Assembly: GCA_027405735.1 (NCBI GenBank)
Contig: JAPEHQ010000002.1
Coordinates: forward strand, 2,046,001 to 2,110,000
Length of the DNA: 64,000 nucleotides
Reading direction: 5' to 3'
Source: Mucor racemosus
Taxonomy: Eukaryota > Mucoromycota > Mucoromycetes > Mucorales > Mucoraceae
Part shown: positions 45,731 to 58,300 of the stretch, one piece after another
Layout: every line of letters begins with the position of its first letter
How positions within the stretch are numbered: the stretch's first letter is position 1
Position numbers and translations under genes: made by a program
Notes under the pieces: generated by a model
The model's database searches: none
Seen by the model: only the letters and a program-made list of their open reading frames with translations
What the model was told of the DNA's origin: nothing

Positions 45731-47217
45731 ATGAAGTTATTATCCTTGACAACGGTGATCGCGTCTTTATTGACCAGTGTTCTCGGTAAATCTAGCTTTA
45801 TATTTCATAGTATGATAATGATATTAACATTTTATGGTACTTAGCCCGTTCTTCTGTTCATTTGGTATCTAATAATGAGAATACTCTTGGTTCAACACCT
45901 GAAATATCAATGAACTCCTTCTCCATGTTTTATTCTCACATGATGGACACTGCTTCTGATCACCCTGTTTTACGTTTGCAAAACGACAACAACATCAACA
46001 CCTTGAAAGATGTTCAAGAAATTGCTTCTCTTTTACCTAAATCTTCAAATTTATTCGAAAAGAAGGTAGATGGTAACATGGTTGTTATTGTTTCTGGTGT
46101 CAAGTCAGGTAATTTGTCTAGTTTATTTATACAATTCTTCTTTTTATTTTTATTTTTATGAGGTGACTAAAACGCTTATTGAATAACAGACATGTTTGAT
46201 ACATCTTTTTATGTTTCTGATGATGAACCTGAGAATTATGCTTCCTTGGTCGAATCAAATGTAGATGAAATGATTAAAAATAACAACGCTCTTGCTATTA
46301 CTACATACAAAGATCAAGAGGTAAAGAGATTTTCATATCTTGTTATATATATATATATATATAAGCTTATTCACTAAAACTTGAAACGCGTTATTCGTAT
46401 TACCTTTCCCCCCTTCCCCCCCCCCCCTTTTTTTCTTTTCTACATGTTTAAATAGGCTGCCGTCAAAATTGGCTCAAATGTCATTGAAAAGATTACTCAC
46501 GATGAGCAAATGTACCAAGATTTTAAATTAGATTTCTCTGAATTCAACACTGATTTATTCAACATTGAAAATGAGGTATTACTCTCATTTGCATATAAAG
46601 ATGAACCTTTTATTAACCCAATTTTGTTTCATCTATAAAATTAGACTGATAACAAATTTATCACTGAAATCCAAGTTGTAAGAGATTTATCTCAAAATAA
46701 CAACCACGATGAAATCCGCATTATTGAAATGAATACTTTACAATTAATTGGTCAAGAATATGGTTTTGAATCAAACGAGTACAAGGAAGCTCAACTTATT
46801 GTTAAAGATCTTTTTGAAAAGTTCGTTATACCAAACTTCCAACAATTGCATGCTCGTGGTGTATCTACCTTTATTTTGACCCCTTCTTCCAACATTAACA
46901 AAGAAAAGCGTGCACTCCCTGTTGAAGAAACATGCTTCAAGACATTCAATGCTTGCAAGAATGGTACTTCTAATTGCAGCGGTAATGGTCAGTGCACTAA
47001 AATTCAGGAGAATTGTTATACATGTGCCTGTAAATCTTCTTCCTACATTGGAGAATCATGCCAATACATTGATGCTGTTGGAGATTTCCAATTATTATTT
47101 TGGACAAGTGTTCTTTTAGTTGTTATTACTGCTAGCGTTGTTGTTTGTGTTTATCAAAGTGGTAATATTGTTGATGGTGGTATTATCATGGCTCAATCAC
47201 TTCCCAAGCAAGATTAA
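45731..47217 (+). CDS. Vps3844-domain (DUF3844) type I membrane protein
   Basis: Five exons: 45731-45785, 45845-46108, 46190-46320, 46456-46575, 46645-47217 (380 aa). An N-terminal signal peptide (MKLLSLTTVIASLLTSVL) leads to a lumenal part and an EGF-like C-terminal cluster of eight Cys (287, 294, 301, 307, 314, 317, 319, 329: 'CFKTFNAC', 'CSGNGQC', 'CYTCAC', 'CQYID'). One transmembrane helix follows at 339-360 and a short tail. This is the layout of the Vps3844 C-terminal domain family, found in fungal secretory-pathway proteins with a proposed role in vacuolar sorting. Exon 1 carries only the signal peptide. Intron 3 holds TA repeats and intron 3/4 a C-run. Confidence 0.88.
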
Positions 47218-47721
47218 ATCACTCATATATATCAAATAAAATATAAAAATTATCCCCTTTATTTTACAATGTACAAATATAGTAGTAAATGTAAATATAA
47301 ACTTGTTAAAATCTTAATCAACAACGTGTATGATATGAAGTTTTATTTTTTTATTTTTATTAAGCATAAAAAGGGGATGATGGTTTTATTATGAAAAAAA
47401 AAAAAAAAAAAAAAAATGGTTGAAATGATGCTGATTATGAGGAGGAGGAGGGAGTTGACCCCAACGGCTATAATGTATCTACAAAATGGAATGAAAGGAG
47501 ATGGAAGGGGTTGAAGAAAGTTTTAAAAAAGGAGATTACGATTGATGTAAAGAAGCTTTAGGATATAGAAATCCTTATGATAGTAGATGTATATGATTAA
47601 ATGCTAAATAAATGATAAATTATGAAAATGATGATGATATGAAAATAATGTTGAATGGAGGGGCATAAAGTGAAATCATAAAGAAAAAAGAAAAGAAAAG
47701 AAAAGAAAGAAATTATAAAAC
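47218..47721. other. Convergent 3' spacer
   Basis: Lies between the Vps3844 gene (+) and the Myb-like gene (-). It has a poly-A tract of about 23 at 47394-47416 and G/A-rich sequence; probably both 3' UTRs. No gene is seen. Confidence 0.5.
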
Positions 47722-48306
47722 TTAATGAATTCGATCTGCATAAGAAAATGGTAATGGTAATCTCGTTGGTAAAGGTGCTACTAAAGCAGGTAATTGATTA
47801 TTACTGTGATAAAATTGATGATGATAATGTTGTTGTTGATGATATTCTTGTTTAGTTGGTGGTGTATTTGGTAACCAAGAGGATGAATTAGGTGGTGTAA
47901 TAGGTGGTGATCTCATGTCCTGCATAGATCTTTTACGAGATTTACGGATACCTTGAAGTGTACGATATCTATTGAAGCAAGTGGCACGCTTACGATGTGG
48001 CAATTGACCTGAAATTTGACCCCAAGTTAATCCTCTTTTTACGCCTTCACAAATAATGGCATCTTCAATATCTGAAAATCTACTTCTTGGTTTTCCACTG
48101 ACAGTCCCCAAGCTGGTATCTGAACTACTTGAACTACTTGTACTATCACGCTTCATCATGGAAGGGCAATATTCTTCTTGTTGAGGTGAGAGTGGTGGAG
48201 AAGAGAGTTGACCAATGACAGTCGGGTTAAGCATATCAGCGACTATAAAATGAAAGGTTAGTGATTTGTATATTATGAATATCATAATAGTAAACTTACT
48301 CTTCAT
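47722..48306 (-). CDS. Myb/SANT-like DNA-binding protein
   Basis: Two exons on the minus strand: a 7-nt coding exon 48306-48300 (ATGAAGA), a 57-nt GTAAGT..TATAG intron, and 48242-47722, giving 175 aa. A Ser-rich linker precedes one Myb-like helix-turn-helix at about 55-100 ('RSRFSDIEDAIICEGV', 'GLTWGQISGQLPHR', 'CFNRYRTLQG'), then a basic patch (RKSRKRS), Pro-rich stretches and a Gln/His-rich tail. It is most likely a nuclear single-repeat transcription factor. If the intron is retained, the frame stays open and adds a hydrophobic 19-residue segment, so the first ATG usage is not certain; the internal Met6 is an alternative. Confidence 0.8.
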   Translation of the reverse strand: MKSKFTIMIFIIYKSLTFHFIVADMLNPTVIGQLSSPPLSPQQEEYCPSMMKRDSTSSSSSSDTSLGTVSGKPRSRFSDIEDAIICEGVKRGLTWGQISGQLPHRKRATCFNRYRTLQGIRKSRKRSMQDMRSPPITPPNSSSWLPNTPPTKQEYHQQQHYHHQFYHSNNQLPALVAPLPTRLPLPFSYADRIH

Positions 48307-48669
48307 GGTTGTTTTTTTTAAAAAAAAGTAATAATATTAATAATGATGAAAAAAGGAATGATTTTGTAAACATTTCGATGCATTTTATATACTTTTTTTT
48401 TTCATACAGGGATCAAAAGTGATGATGATTTATATGATGATATATAAAGTTAATTTCTGCATTTAGGTAAATGTATAAAAATATATGTAGTTGATAAATC
48501 AAAATTTCTATATTTACAAAAGTATTTTGACAGCATTATCGCACTTAAGAAAACAGCAAATAAACCCTAATTTTACATCAAATTACAATTTCCACCCTTT
48601 CAGGATTAGGAGATTGATGAAAGAAAAAAGAAAAAAAGAGGGGATAATAAATCCAAGGGATTCATTTAT

Positions 48670-48732
48670 TGTGTGTGTGTGTTTGTGTGTGCGTGTGTGT
48701 GCGTGTGTGTGTGTGTTTGTGTGTGTTTGTGG
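48670..48732. repeat. (GT)n microsatellite
   Basis: About 63 bp of GT with scattered TTT and GCG interruptions. Confidence 0.9.
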
Positions 48733-49058
48733 GTTCATTTCCCCTTGATCGTCTGTTATTATTTGCTTGATGTTGTACACCAAGACATATTGGTTAAGCT
48801 TTTTAGGAATGTAATTATGAAAAAGCTTTATCCCGTACGTGTGTGTGTTATATTATATATTTGTAAAGAGATCAAAATGTTTAACTTATCCCCATCATTC
48901 TTGAAATTATTAACGTAATGAGATGATATTTTTATCCTGCAAAAACCAGTTTTTTATAATTTTATATAAACATCCAATGCTTAAAACACATGGTTTTCTC
49001 TATATTATCGCATTCACAGCATGTTTGCCATTGTATTCATATAAATAAATAGATAAAT

Positions 49059-49061
49059 GTG

Positions 49062-49102
<41 letters not shown>

Positions 49103-49103
49103 A
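49059..49103. repeat. (TA)n(TG)n microsatellite
   Basis: TA tract followed by an uninterrupted TG tract, about 45 bp. Confidence 0.9.
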
Positions 49104-49309
49104 TAAAATCAACCCCTTTATATTGTTTCGCCTTTATACACAAAAAATCCCTTGACAGGAGTTTTCTATTAAAAGGGTTTATAGAATGTTATATTTTTCG
49201 TTTTATATTATATATGCATGCGTTATTGTAATTGATTTTTAATATATTCAAATATTTATTGTAAATCTCGTTGTCATTGTAGTTATTCTATTATGTATTA
49301 TGTATGTAG

Positions 49310-50432
49310 TTACTCTTCCATTGCATCTTCATCGTCAGATTCAATTTCAAAATCTTCGTCAATTTCTTCCTCTGGTTCTTCAACACTTGCTGGTACAACT
49401 TGATTAATAAGTTGTATGAGTTCATTTGAATGGTCAAACATAGCATCATCATCAGATCCAATAATTTTATACAACTATCGAGAATTTTGTATTAGTAAAT
49501 TATTTAAAAAACACAAAAAACGCACACAAACCTTGACAGCAGTTTCCAAACAATCCCTTGCGTCTGCCCATAATGTAAATCTTTCTTCTTGTGTTCTCTC
49601 TTCATCGTCGCCCAAACAATAATAAGTCCAACCGTAAAGATACCATAAATCAACGACTTCATCATTCTCCTTTTGTAAATTTTCCAAAACTGTAAAAGCA
49701 TGTTCAAACATACCAACTTCAAGTAGTAACTTGACTAAAGCAAGTCTTGTGTCATAAATGGGTATAGTAGCATCACCAGCTTCTTTATGAATCCATAATT
49801 CCATGGATTTATTTAATGCAGATGCTGCTTCTTCACTGCGTTGTTGACTTAATCTAACAGATGCTAATAATTGATATGATTCTGCATGTTCTGAATCTAC
49901 TTGTTGTGCTTGACTTAAATATTCTTCACATTTTTGTTCTGCTTCAGGTTCAAAGCAACAATCAGTCAAATAAATTTCAGTCATTGAACATAAAGCACTT
50001 GAAATCTTGGATGCAAAAGTCTTTGCTTCTTCTGAATCTGCAGCTAATTTGTTTCTTTCAATAACCATCAAATCCACGCCCTTTTGAAATGCAGCAATGG
50101 CTTCTTTCTCTACAGACAATTGTCCCAAATACATGTATTTACTATAACTAGCATCAGGTTCAAGTTTAATAGATTCCAACATGTGCTATATTATAGATTA
50201 GTCTTTCATCCCTTTTTTGTTTTTTTTTTGTTTCTGTAGATCTTACCTTTCTAGCCAATTCAAATTGCTCAAGCTCAAGTTCAACTTGTCCAGTAATTTC
50301 TAATATTTCAGCGTTGTGAGGTTCAAGCTCCAAGGCCTTTTGACAAAATGTATATGCAGCAGGATATTCAAGTTTGTCAATATTTTCCAAGATTCTTGGC
50401 TTCAAATCAGCTACTGTATAGTTGGTAGACAT
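49310..50432 (-). CDS. TPR protein, Acl4-like ribosomal protein L4 chaperone
   Basis: Three exons on the minus strand: 50432-50247, 50185-49532, 49474-49310, giving 334 aa. TPR helices run through the protein ('AAYTFCQKALELEPHNAEI', 'ELEQFELARK', 'SYQLLASVRLSQQRSEEA', 'WYLYGWTYYCLG') and it ends in an acidic tail (EEPEEEIDEDFEIE). TPR superhelix plus acidic C-terminus and the 'DLWYLYGWTYYCLG' segment match the fungal Acl4 family, which escorts nascent Rpl4 to the pre-60S ribosome. Intron 2 uses the less usual donor GTTTGT. The start at MSTNYTV is preferred over a longer frame because it begins the first TPR-like helix soon after. Confidence 0.8.
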
Positions 50433-51779
50433 TTTTATAGATTGTGCGTGAAGGGTAGTTTCAACTGCTTTCATTCTATTTTTTTTTCTCGACTCGATGA
50501 AATGGTTATTGTTAATGAAAAAAGGTCACGACCAACAGAAGCCACGATCAGTTCTCTTGACATGTATCATCTAATTCCATGCAATTACAAAAGGAAAAAT
50601 CATGATTACATCAAATATATGCATTAGTAAAGTTATTATATTTATGTTGATGTTGATGTGGTTTATTTAAATATATCAAATGAATGTGTAAAGTTAAAAG
50701 TGCATACAAAATGTCAATGCACAATCGTCTGCCTTTTAATATACTTTAAGATGTAACCTAGCTTTTCATCACGATCTACAAGCAAAGATCACAATAAAAA
50801 ATACCGCAATGTAGTTTTACATATATTAAATCCAAGTAAACTAATAGAAGCATCAAACACTGCATATATTTGTTGCAAAATTAGTTTAAAATAAGTAATT
50901 CGACTGTTATCAATAAAATATTCCAATTTTTATGTAGCGAAATCTGATGTATTTTAATAGATTACGCCAAATTATGCACTATTCATTTTTGTTTGAGCAT
51001 ATAGGATTGCATTTTTAAAAGGAGGGCTAATTTTTTTAATTTATCACTACATGCATTGGTACACTTGAAAAAAGTCTATTGATGCATTTCAAATAAATTT
51101 GATACTATATATAATAATGAATTTCCCACAATAAAATTTGATATGAAAACCTTGATTTTAGTACCAATGACTGCACCACGTTTATAGATTTAAGGATTAC
51201 AGCTATATATAAAAGTGATTTGGGGTGCTTCCATACATTTGTTCTTTATAAAAACGATATATATCAAGCGAGGAATTCGTTTTATCCCTGGAAGCATCAA
51301 TAGTTCGCTTCTAATTTTATACATAAACAACCATAAAAGGGGCTCTCTAATCCAATAAAAACCTTTAATAAGTTTATTGGCTTTTTAAAGATATATCAAG
51401 CCAATACAACAGATATTTCATCACTACACGGTCAGTAGACCTTCTTAAATCGAAATTTATTGGGCGTCAATCATTATGAACTCTAATCCCATCAATAATA
51501 GCTATTGGAATTGATTCCGATGATTTTGGCTACAGTACATTACCCCTTTTTTGCAGCTGCCAGATGCAAAATGTCAAAAAGACGCGGAATCATATCATTA
51601 AATGCATTTATATATGAAACAACATATAAAAATTCCATTTATTCAGCAAAGATGACCAAAATACATACCTGAATAACACACTTAAGTGATTTGCGGCCAT
51701 TCCTGGCGCCCAAAGGCTTACCAAACAATCATTACCGTTCAATAGATACATTCTGAAGCATTCCTGCAATTATTTTTAA
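50433..51779. other. Gene-poor spacer
   Basis: AT-rich with no supported frame. No match to the other repeats of the window was noticed. Confidence 0.4.
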
Positions 51780-52310
51780 ACATTATTTTTACTTCAATTT
51801 TTTCCTTAAAAACTGGGTCTCACTTTTCATCCCTGCTTTATTTTTTTTTTCACTAAATATGGCTAAGAAAAAAATATACGCCAATGTACCCGAGATGTTC
51901 ACCTTTAATCCAAAAACAAGTATCCGGAAATATCCTATTCTTTACAATTGGTATTAATTTTTCAGCGCTAATGTTTCAGATTTTTACGCGTATTTCACTG
52001 CTAAAGGATTGAAAACTTTGAGGCTTCATATCTCTAGAAATAATTAAGCTATACTAACACTTTTTAATAATGAAACCTACTTGTTTTAAAGTGCTCTATA
52101 ACATGTTTTAATATAAAAAAATTCTGAATACTTTTATTTTTCTTCATTTTTTTTTTTTTTTGGCATTTCTATAGCAGGTTTCAAAATATTGGTTAAATCG
52201 AGCAACGCTTTTTTTACATTCATGTCATCAAGCTCGTTGAGCTCTCTCGGATCCAATTTAGTTTTTTTTTAAAATATTAATTTTTCGTGGAGATATCCTT
52301 AAAAATGTTT
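51780..52310 (+). repeat. Repeat R2, copy 3
   Basis: Same order as copies 1 and 2, extending further 3' to a 'TTAATTTTTCGTGGAGATATCC' end that is shared with copy 1 (21220-21250 reversed). Confidence 0.8.
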
Positions 52311-52796
52311 ACAAAAAGATACTTTCATTTCTAGCTTCCATTTTCCCCTTGTATACCCTCATCCTAAATTCTGAATCTGAAAAAAATTGGACAAAAATAT
52401 TGTTTTCTCTACGGAAAATGCAACTAGAAGATTTTGCAATAGCTCAGTCGATAGATAATTTTTTTGCGCATCATTTTAGTTTATTATATATTAAATATGC
52501 TTATAAAAAGTGATGTGTATCTTCAAAAAACCTCCAAAATTTCAATTGAATTTTGCGCACAATTTAATGTGGAATGTTTGTCTAGTTTTTATTTAAATGG
52601 ATGCAAAATCTAAAACTGTACAAAAACTATTTAATACGCTAGGTCGAGTTACTTTGCAGTTCATGAGCCATTAAACGATCTTGTTTTTTGAATCATTTGT
52701 CGTCCATTTTTTTATATCAATTTTGGAACCCCGTGATGATAGGTTTTAAGCTGTGATATGAAGTATTATATAATTTAAATACGTGACTCACATTTT

Positions 52797-53041
52797 GCCA
52801 ATGATTGCTCTTCCAAAAAGAACGCCGAACAATAATCTTCGGGCGCGGCCATCTAATACTTACAAGCTGTAAATTTCTAGAAAAAATCACCGGACAGTCC
52901 GGAAGCGGCTGTTCAAAAGCCTCAAGCTGTGAGATGCAGGTATCGAAATTTCTCACAAAAATTAAGGCTGGACTTTATTCAAAGGCTTACTTTATTTTTT
53001 ATTTGTGTATTATAGTAGTATAAAATGCAACAGACAGCATA
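52797..53041 (-). repeat. Repeat R3, copy 2, interrupted by element II
   Basis: Partner of 7478-7705. The 5' LTR of element II begins at its end, so R3 or its flank was the insertion target. Confidence 0.65.
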
Positions 53042-53268
53042 TGTAGGTTTTTGCCTATTATTTATGTTAAATCTCATTTCAATCCCATATTGAACCTGAC
53101 ATCCAAATGGAATTGAAATGGTATAAATACTTTTAGAATCCAGGACCTGATGGCTCCTGGCTTCCTTTTTAACTTAATAATAAAGACCCTACGTTCTCCG
53201 TGATATAATCGCTTGTAGTCTTTATTTTATTTGTATTGGAAATAATCGTTATCTACATATAACTCTCA
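53042..53268 (+). repeat. 5' LTR of element II
   Basis: 227 bp, offset by exactly 5968 bp from the 3' copy. Confidence 0.96.
53122..53129 (+). promoter_or_regulatory. TATA box in the element II LTR
   Basis: TATAAATA in the middle of the 5' LTR; an AATAAAG polyadenylation-like signal follows about 65 bp later. Confidence 0.5.
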
Positions 53269-53347
53269 TTTTTTTATATCAACGTTCTTGAACGATAGCT
53301 CGAATATTATTAAGATAAATCCCCTGTAAATCTCGTCTATTTAAACT

Positions 53348-55342
53348 ATGTCCGAAATTTATCAAAATTCTCAAAGAAGTAACCAATCTTCTAATGCTGA
53401 AGTAACTGGAAACAGTAACCAAAGTGAAGTTGACGGCGGTAACTCCAGAACCTCTTATGAGGATGGAAATATTACCCACTCTCCTATACAATTGATCGAG
53501 CTCTATGAACTTGAGAATATGGACCTTGACGATGGTAATATTGAATACCCTAGTCTGTCGTCTATTAAAAGTTCAGGACCTCCAAATCTTTTTATTAATC
53601 CCATGGGTAATAACCAAAACCATGAAATTCAATTTAATAATCCAACTGTGGTTGGTGGTGTTGTTACGTCCGACATCTTAAGCGGCTCTCAAAACACATC
53701 AGTTTGTAACAATCATACGGATAAGGGTAAAGCTCATGAACCATCAGGTTCAATTGCTGAAAATACTAGTGTAAGCACTTCTTTTCAAAATAACTTTACT
53801 CCCTCTGCAATGAAATCTAAATTTGCTCCTATTGCCCAAAACGATTTTGAGGATAGTGAGAAGGAGACTAGAATGATGATGGAGAACATCCATCGTCAAA
53901 TTAGACAACTTCTTATGTCTGATGATCCGGATGCGGATAATAAGATACAAATTTTGAAAACTAAATCAACCACATTAAATGGGATGTTAACTGAAATCCG
54001 TAATATGGCACCTAAAGACCAATCGGTAACTACTAATCCAATGATGAATAATCATGGTCAATCCCAAGTATTAACCATGATGGAACAGAATAAATTTAAG
54101 GTTCCCATGGATAAGATTCCTAAGTTCGATATTGAAATTTGCAACTATCCCACGCAAACATATCAAATGAGGGCTCTTGATAAAACAACTATTGTATCGT
54201 ACCGAACAGTTGAAGATTTTATTGAAGCATTCGAATCTATCTTTGTATTCTATAACACGAACATCGATAAGCATTGGGACAAAGCTTTGAAACAATCGTT
54301 CATCACCTCGATGGATACGGCACCAAGAGATTGGCTGCTCCATGAAATCAAGGTTAGCAAGTTTCGATACAAATGTTGGAATGACATGAAAGATAAACTA
54401 ATCAAAAAGTATTTGGAAACATATACTAATGATGATTACGTTGGTCAAGTGTTTCTGATGCGTCAACATCCCACGGAACCCTTAATGAATTATCTGCAAC
54501 GCTATGTCATTTTGCTTACCAAGGCAAAAATGCAAGATACTCACAATAAGGCCGTCGAATGTTTCATGTCCTTGCAGGGTTACGTTAAAACGTACCTCAA
54601 ATCTAAATTACCAGAGTTACGAAGCTCTAAAAACAATGACAGGATCAGTTGTCCCGACCCTCTTCTTCCCAACGAGAATTTACATTCTCTAATGGAATTA
54701 TTGGAATCGCATACACACAGTGTCCATCGCGAATTATCAGATCGATATGCAGTTGAATCAGCAAAGCGATCTAAAGCTAGAAGTATCAATGATAAAAAAC
54801 GTACTCGTCCTGAGGATGAAATTCCCAATGAGGATACTTCTTCACCTCCTAAACGAGTGGATCGTAGAGAACCTCAACGTCCATACCAACCTTTTACTGG
54901 TAACCCCACCAAATCTTTATGTGGCCACTGTAAAAAGGTTGAATACGTCCCTGGTCATCAATGTCCTGAAAGATCAGAATATTATCGTCGTCGTGCTGAG
55001 AAAGAGAATGCACTTCCAGATAATAATAGAACAGGTACGTTCGCTGTAAGACGAAAATCTTTCATTGAACATTTATCTAATCCAGATCATCATGAACCTT
55101 ACACTATAGTAAATCAAGCTAATGTAAATATGGTTCGATCATCGAAAACAACCGCTGGTCAACTTAATCAAGCGACCTCGGACGCCATTGAGGATACGGA
55201 AGATATGGTTAGAGCATTAGCTGATATCCTTAAAAAATACAATCCCATGTCAGACGACGATGATCTAATGGAATACGTTGATCAGAGTTTGACTACGGAA
55301 CCACTTGTCGTTCCTGGCATTTTAGAAAACAATGGCAACTAG
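53348..55342 (+). CDS. Gag polyprotein of element II
   Basis: 664 aa starting 79 bp after the LTR. An acidic disordered N-terminal third is followed by a retrotransposon capsid domain at about 295-400 ('DFIEAFESIFVFY', 'DKHWDKALKQSF', 'DWLLHEI', 'LMNYLQRY'), a basic linker, and a zinc-knuckle variant C-x2-C-x8-H-x-C (CGHC..GHQC, about 525). It packages element RNA into virus-like particles. It ends at a TAG 61 bp into the pol frame. Confidence 0.93.
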   Translation: MSEIYQNSQRSNQSSNAEVTGNSNQSEVDGGNSRTSYEDGNITHSPIQLIELYELENMDLDDGNIEYPSLSSIKSSGPPNLFINPMGNNQNHEIQFNNPTVVGGVVTSDILSGSQNTSVCNNHTDKGKAHEPSGSIAENTSVSTSFQNNFTPSAMKSKFAPIAQNDFEDSEKETRMMMENIHRQIRQLLMSDDPDADNKIQILKTKSTTLNGMLTEIRNMAPKDQSVTTNPMMNNHGQSQVLTMMEQNKFKVPMDKIPKFDIEICNYPTQTYQMRALDKTTIVSYRTVEDFIEAFESIFVFYNTNIDKHWDKALKQSFITSMDTAPRDWLLHEIKVSKFRYKCWNDMKDKLIKKYLETYTNDDYVGQVFLMRQHPTEPLMNYLQRYVILLTKAKMQDTHNKAVECFMSLQGYVKTYLKSKLPELRSSKNNDRISCPDPLLPNENLHSLMELLESHTHSVHRELSDRYAVESAKRSKARSINDKKRTRPEDEIPNEDTSSPPKRVDRREPQRPYQPFTGNPTKSLCGHCKKVEYVPGHQCPERSEYYRRRAEKENALPDNNRTGTFAVRRKSFIEHLSNPDHHEPYTIVNQANVNMVRSSKTTAGQLNQATSDAIEDTEDMVRALADILKKYNPMSDDDDLMEYVDQSLTTEPLVVPGILENNGN

Positions 55343-58300
55343 CGTTAATTGACTCTGGTTCAGATATTTCATTATTATCTTCTGACTTATGTAATAAATA
55401 CAATATCACAATCAACCCTTGCTTGAATATTCAGATAACTCTAGCAAATAATGAACATGTACCTTTATTGGGAAAAACAGATCAGATCCTAATTAAATAT
55501 AATGGACGTAATATCAAACACTCCTTTTTTGTGATGAACGAATTGGGAAATGGAAAACAATCCCTGTTTGGTTGCGATCTCTTTTCCAAATTGGGCATAT
55601 CTCTGTCAGGTGTTGCATTTAATTGGGATGATAATAAAGTTCTATATAATGATGCCATTGTTGATGAACAATACCAGCCTAATATATCCAACGCTGGCAC
55701 TGAAAGTGAACACGCTCGATTATTGAAAGCGCTTGAACCAGCGATCCAACGTAATCAAGCGATTGACATTCGTGAACATTGTCCTCACCCTTTAGCTCTA
55801 ATCAAGCTAGATACTATACCCAATGAAACCAGAGCTCGTCGTCAATATAAAATTGCTGAAAAATTGATGCCTGTGTTTGATGAAACTGTAAAAGAATGGT
55901 TAAAGAATGGTGTTATTAAACCCGCACCACCTAGTCCTTGGAACAATCCGGTGACCTTTGCTCCTAAACGAAAGGGCGATGGCACCATGTCCTGGCGAAC
56001 CTGCTTGGATGTGCGTGAACTGAACAGTATCCTTTTAGAGACTAGCCTTGACCATTATAGCATCAAATTACCATCAGATATTTTCAAGCAAGCGACTGGC
56101 GCTGCTATATATTCTTGCATTGATGTCACGACCGCGTACCTGAGACTACCCCTAAATGTTTCAGATCAAGTTAAAACAAGTTTCCAACATCGTAATTCTG
56201 CATATTGCTTCATTTCGTGCCCTTACGGGATTACTTTTGTCGGGAGCGCTTGGTCGCGTTTATTAGACAACATTCTCGGGGATCTTCCGTTCTGTTTGAC
56301 ATATATCGATGACGTTTATTGTGTAACACAAACAAACGATATGGATCTACATGCAAAGCAGTTAAGTATCATTATTGATCGTTTAACAAAGAATAAACTC
56401 ATCCTGAATATGGCTAAAGCTCACATTGGTAAAACAGCCATTGTGGTATTGGGTCAAACAATTAGCCGTCAGGGTCGCAGCATTTGCACCAAGCGTCTAA
56501 CTAATATTTGCGATGTACCATATCCACAACATCCAAAAGCTCTTAAATCTTGTCTGGGTATGTTCACTTATATGCGCGATCATTGTCCAATGGCCAGTAA
56601 ATTAACTTGGCGACTCGATGCTCTCCGTAATATTGGTGATTCTGTCCCTATTCAATGGACACCCGAACTAAAACATGATTTTGATACAATCAAAGAAGTA
56701 TTAGCATCCAAGCTCGTATTATCTCCTATTGATCCATCCTTACCTTTGATTGTGGCAGTTGATGCCAGTGATCACGCTTTAGGCACATGCTTATTTCAGG
56801 AGCTCAAATATACCCAAGCGAGTGGCGATCATGATGACGCTACCCCAAAAACAATTACCAAAATCAGATATATCGCATTTCATAGTCGAAGCCTATCCAA
56901 AAGCGAACGCAATTGGCATGTGCAACGTCGTGAATTGGCTGCTATTGCCATGGCATTAAAAGTGTACGATGACTTTCTCTTCGGACGTCATTTCATACTA
57001 TATTCAGATCATCGCAGCTTGACATATCTCTTCACACAAACACCAATTAATGAACACTTTGTTGATTACTTTGATACTCTATTAAGACACTCTTTTGAGA
57101 TTCGTCACTTGAGTGGATTACAGAATGTATTACCTGATTTTTTATCACGCCTTTATCATTCTGATAATCAAGCTGATGGGGCCGATGGGAATAATAGTTC
57201 CAAAGTATACAAACAACGAAAGGGTTTTTCATTGACAAATGCAGTGAATAAAGAAACCTCGTTCAAACCTAAAAGTATTGAACATTTTACCAATAACAAA
57301 TCTACAAGATTAGTAGCGTTTGCTCAAGCAACCCACAAATTTAGTGAACAAAACTATGTGATTGTACCAGAGGCTGATAGAAAAACATTATTGAAGGAAA
57401 TTCATAATGAAAGTGGCCATTTTGGAGCAGACAACATTGTAAAATCAATCCGAAATCAAAATATGAATTGGTCCGGGATACTACAAGACGCAATTGATAT
57501 TGTTAGTAGTTGTTCGACTTGTGCCAAATTCAATATAAAGAAAAAAGGATACTCCCCTTCACGATCTGTTTATTGCTATCTTCCAGGAGATGGTTATGTA
57601 ATGGATTTAGCGGGTCCGTTCTCATCTAATTCAAACATGTACACTTACCTATTAATAATGGTAGATGTATGTACTCGTTTCGTAATCCTAAAACCCTTGG
57701 TTGACAAAACAGCTAAAAGTGTTGCGGTCGCAATGATCGAAGCATTTGGCATTATCGGCCTTCCACGATTTTTTGTAGCATCAGATCATGGTGCAGAATG
57801 GGCGAATCAATTACATACGATGCTATTTCAATCTATGCAAATTGAGAAACGCTATTCGACACAATACCATCCTGAAGGCAACGGAATTTCTGAGCGATAT
57901 GTGGGCATTGTAAAGAAAACTTTAGCAAAGTTGTTAAATGGAAACATTGAAGACTGGCACAACTACCTACCTATATGTGCATTGCTAATTAATAACAAAA
58001 TATCAAAGAAATTACAAAGCTCACCTTTTTCATTAATGTACGCTCGTAACATGAACGCACCTATTAATTATTATGACCCTCAAGGCAACTTGAAAAGTAA
58101 ACGCTACATGTCCAATGAAGAGCTCTTGAAGCGCATTGATTACATGGGACAATTAGTTTTTCCAGCAATTGCAGAACAACATCAACGGTACACTGATAAA
58201 TTGCATGGTAAAATTGATCAGAAAAATGTGCAGGTTAATTTTAAAGCAGGAACTTACGTGATGCATAAAATTCTACACAAAACTAATGCGTTTGCACCAT

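Larger units (their letters stand above)
48307..49309. other. Spacer with GT and TA/TG microsatellites
   Basis: Promoter side of the Myb gene and 3' side of the Acl4-like gene. Apart from the two dinucleotide tracts no feature is seen; apparent frames over the GT tract are artefacts. Confidence 0.5.

Noticed and set aside
48491..48918. Overlapping Cys/Val-rich frames
   Set aside because: Produced by the GT microsatellite; no conserved content and different frames on both strands.
48670..49103. CRISPR-like or other spaced repeat arrays
   Set aside because: The only arrays in the window are microsatellites and minisatellites without spacers; the genome is eukaryotic.
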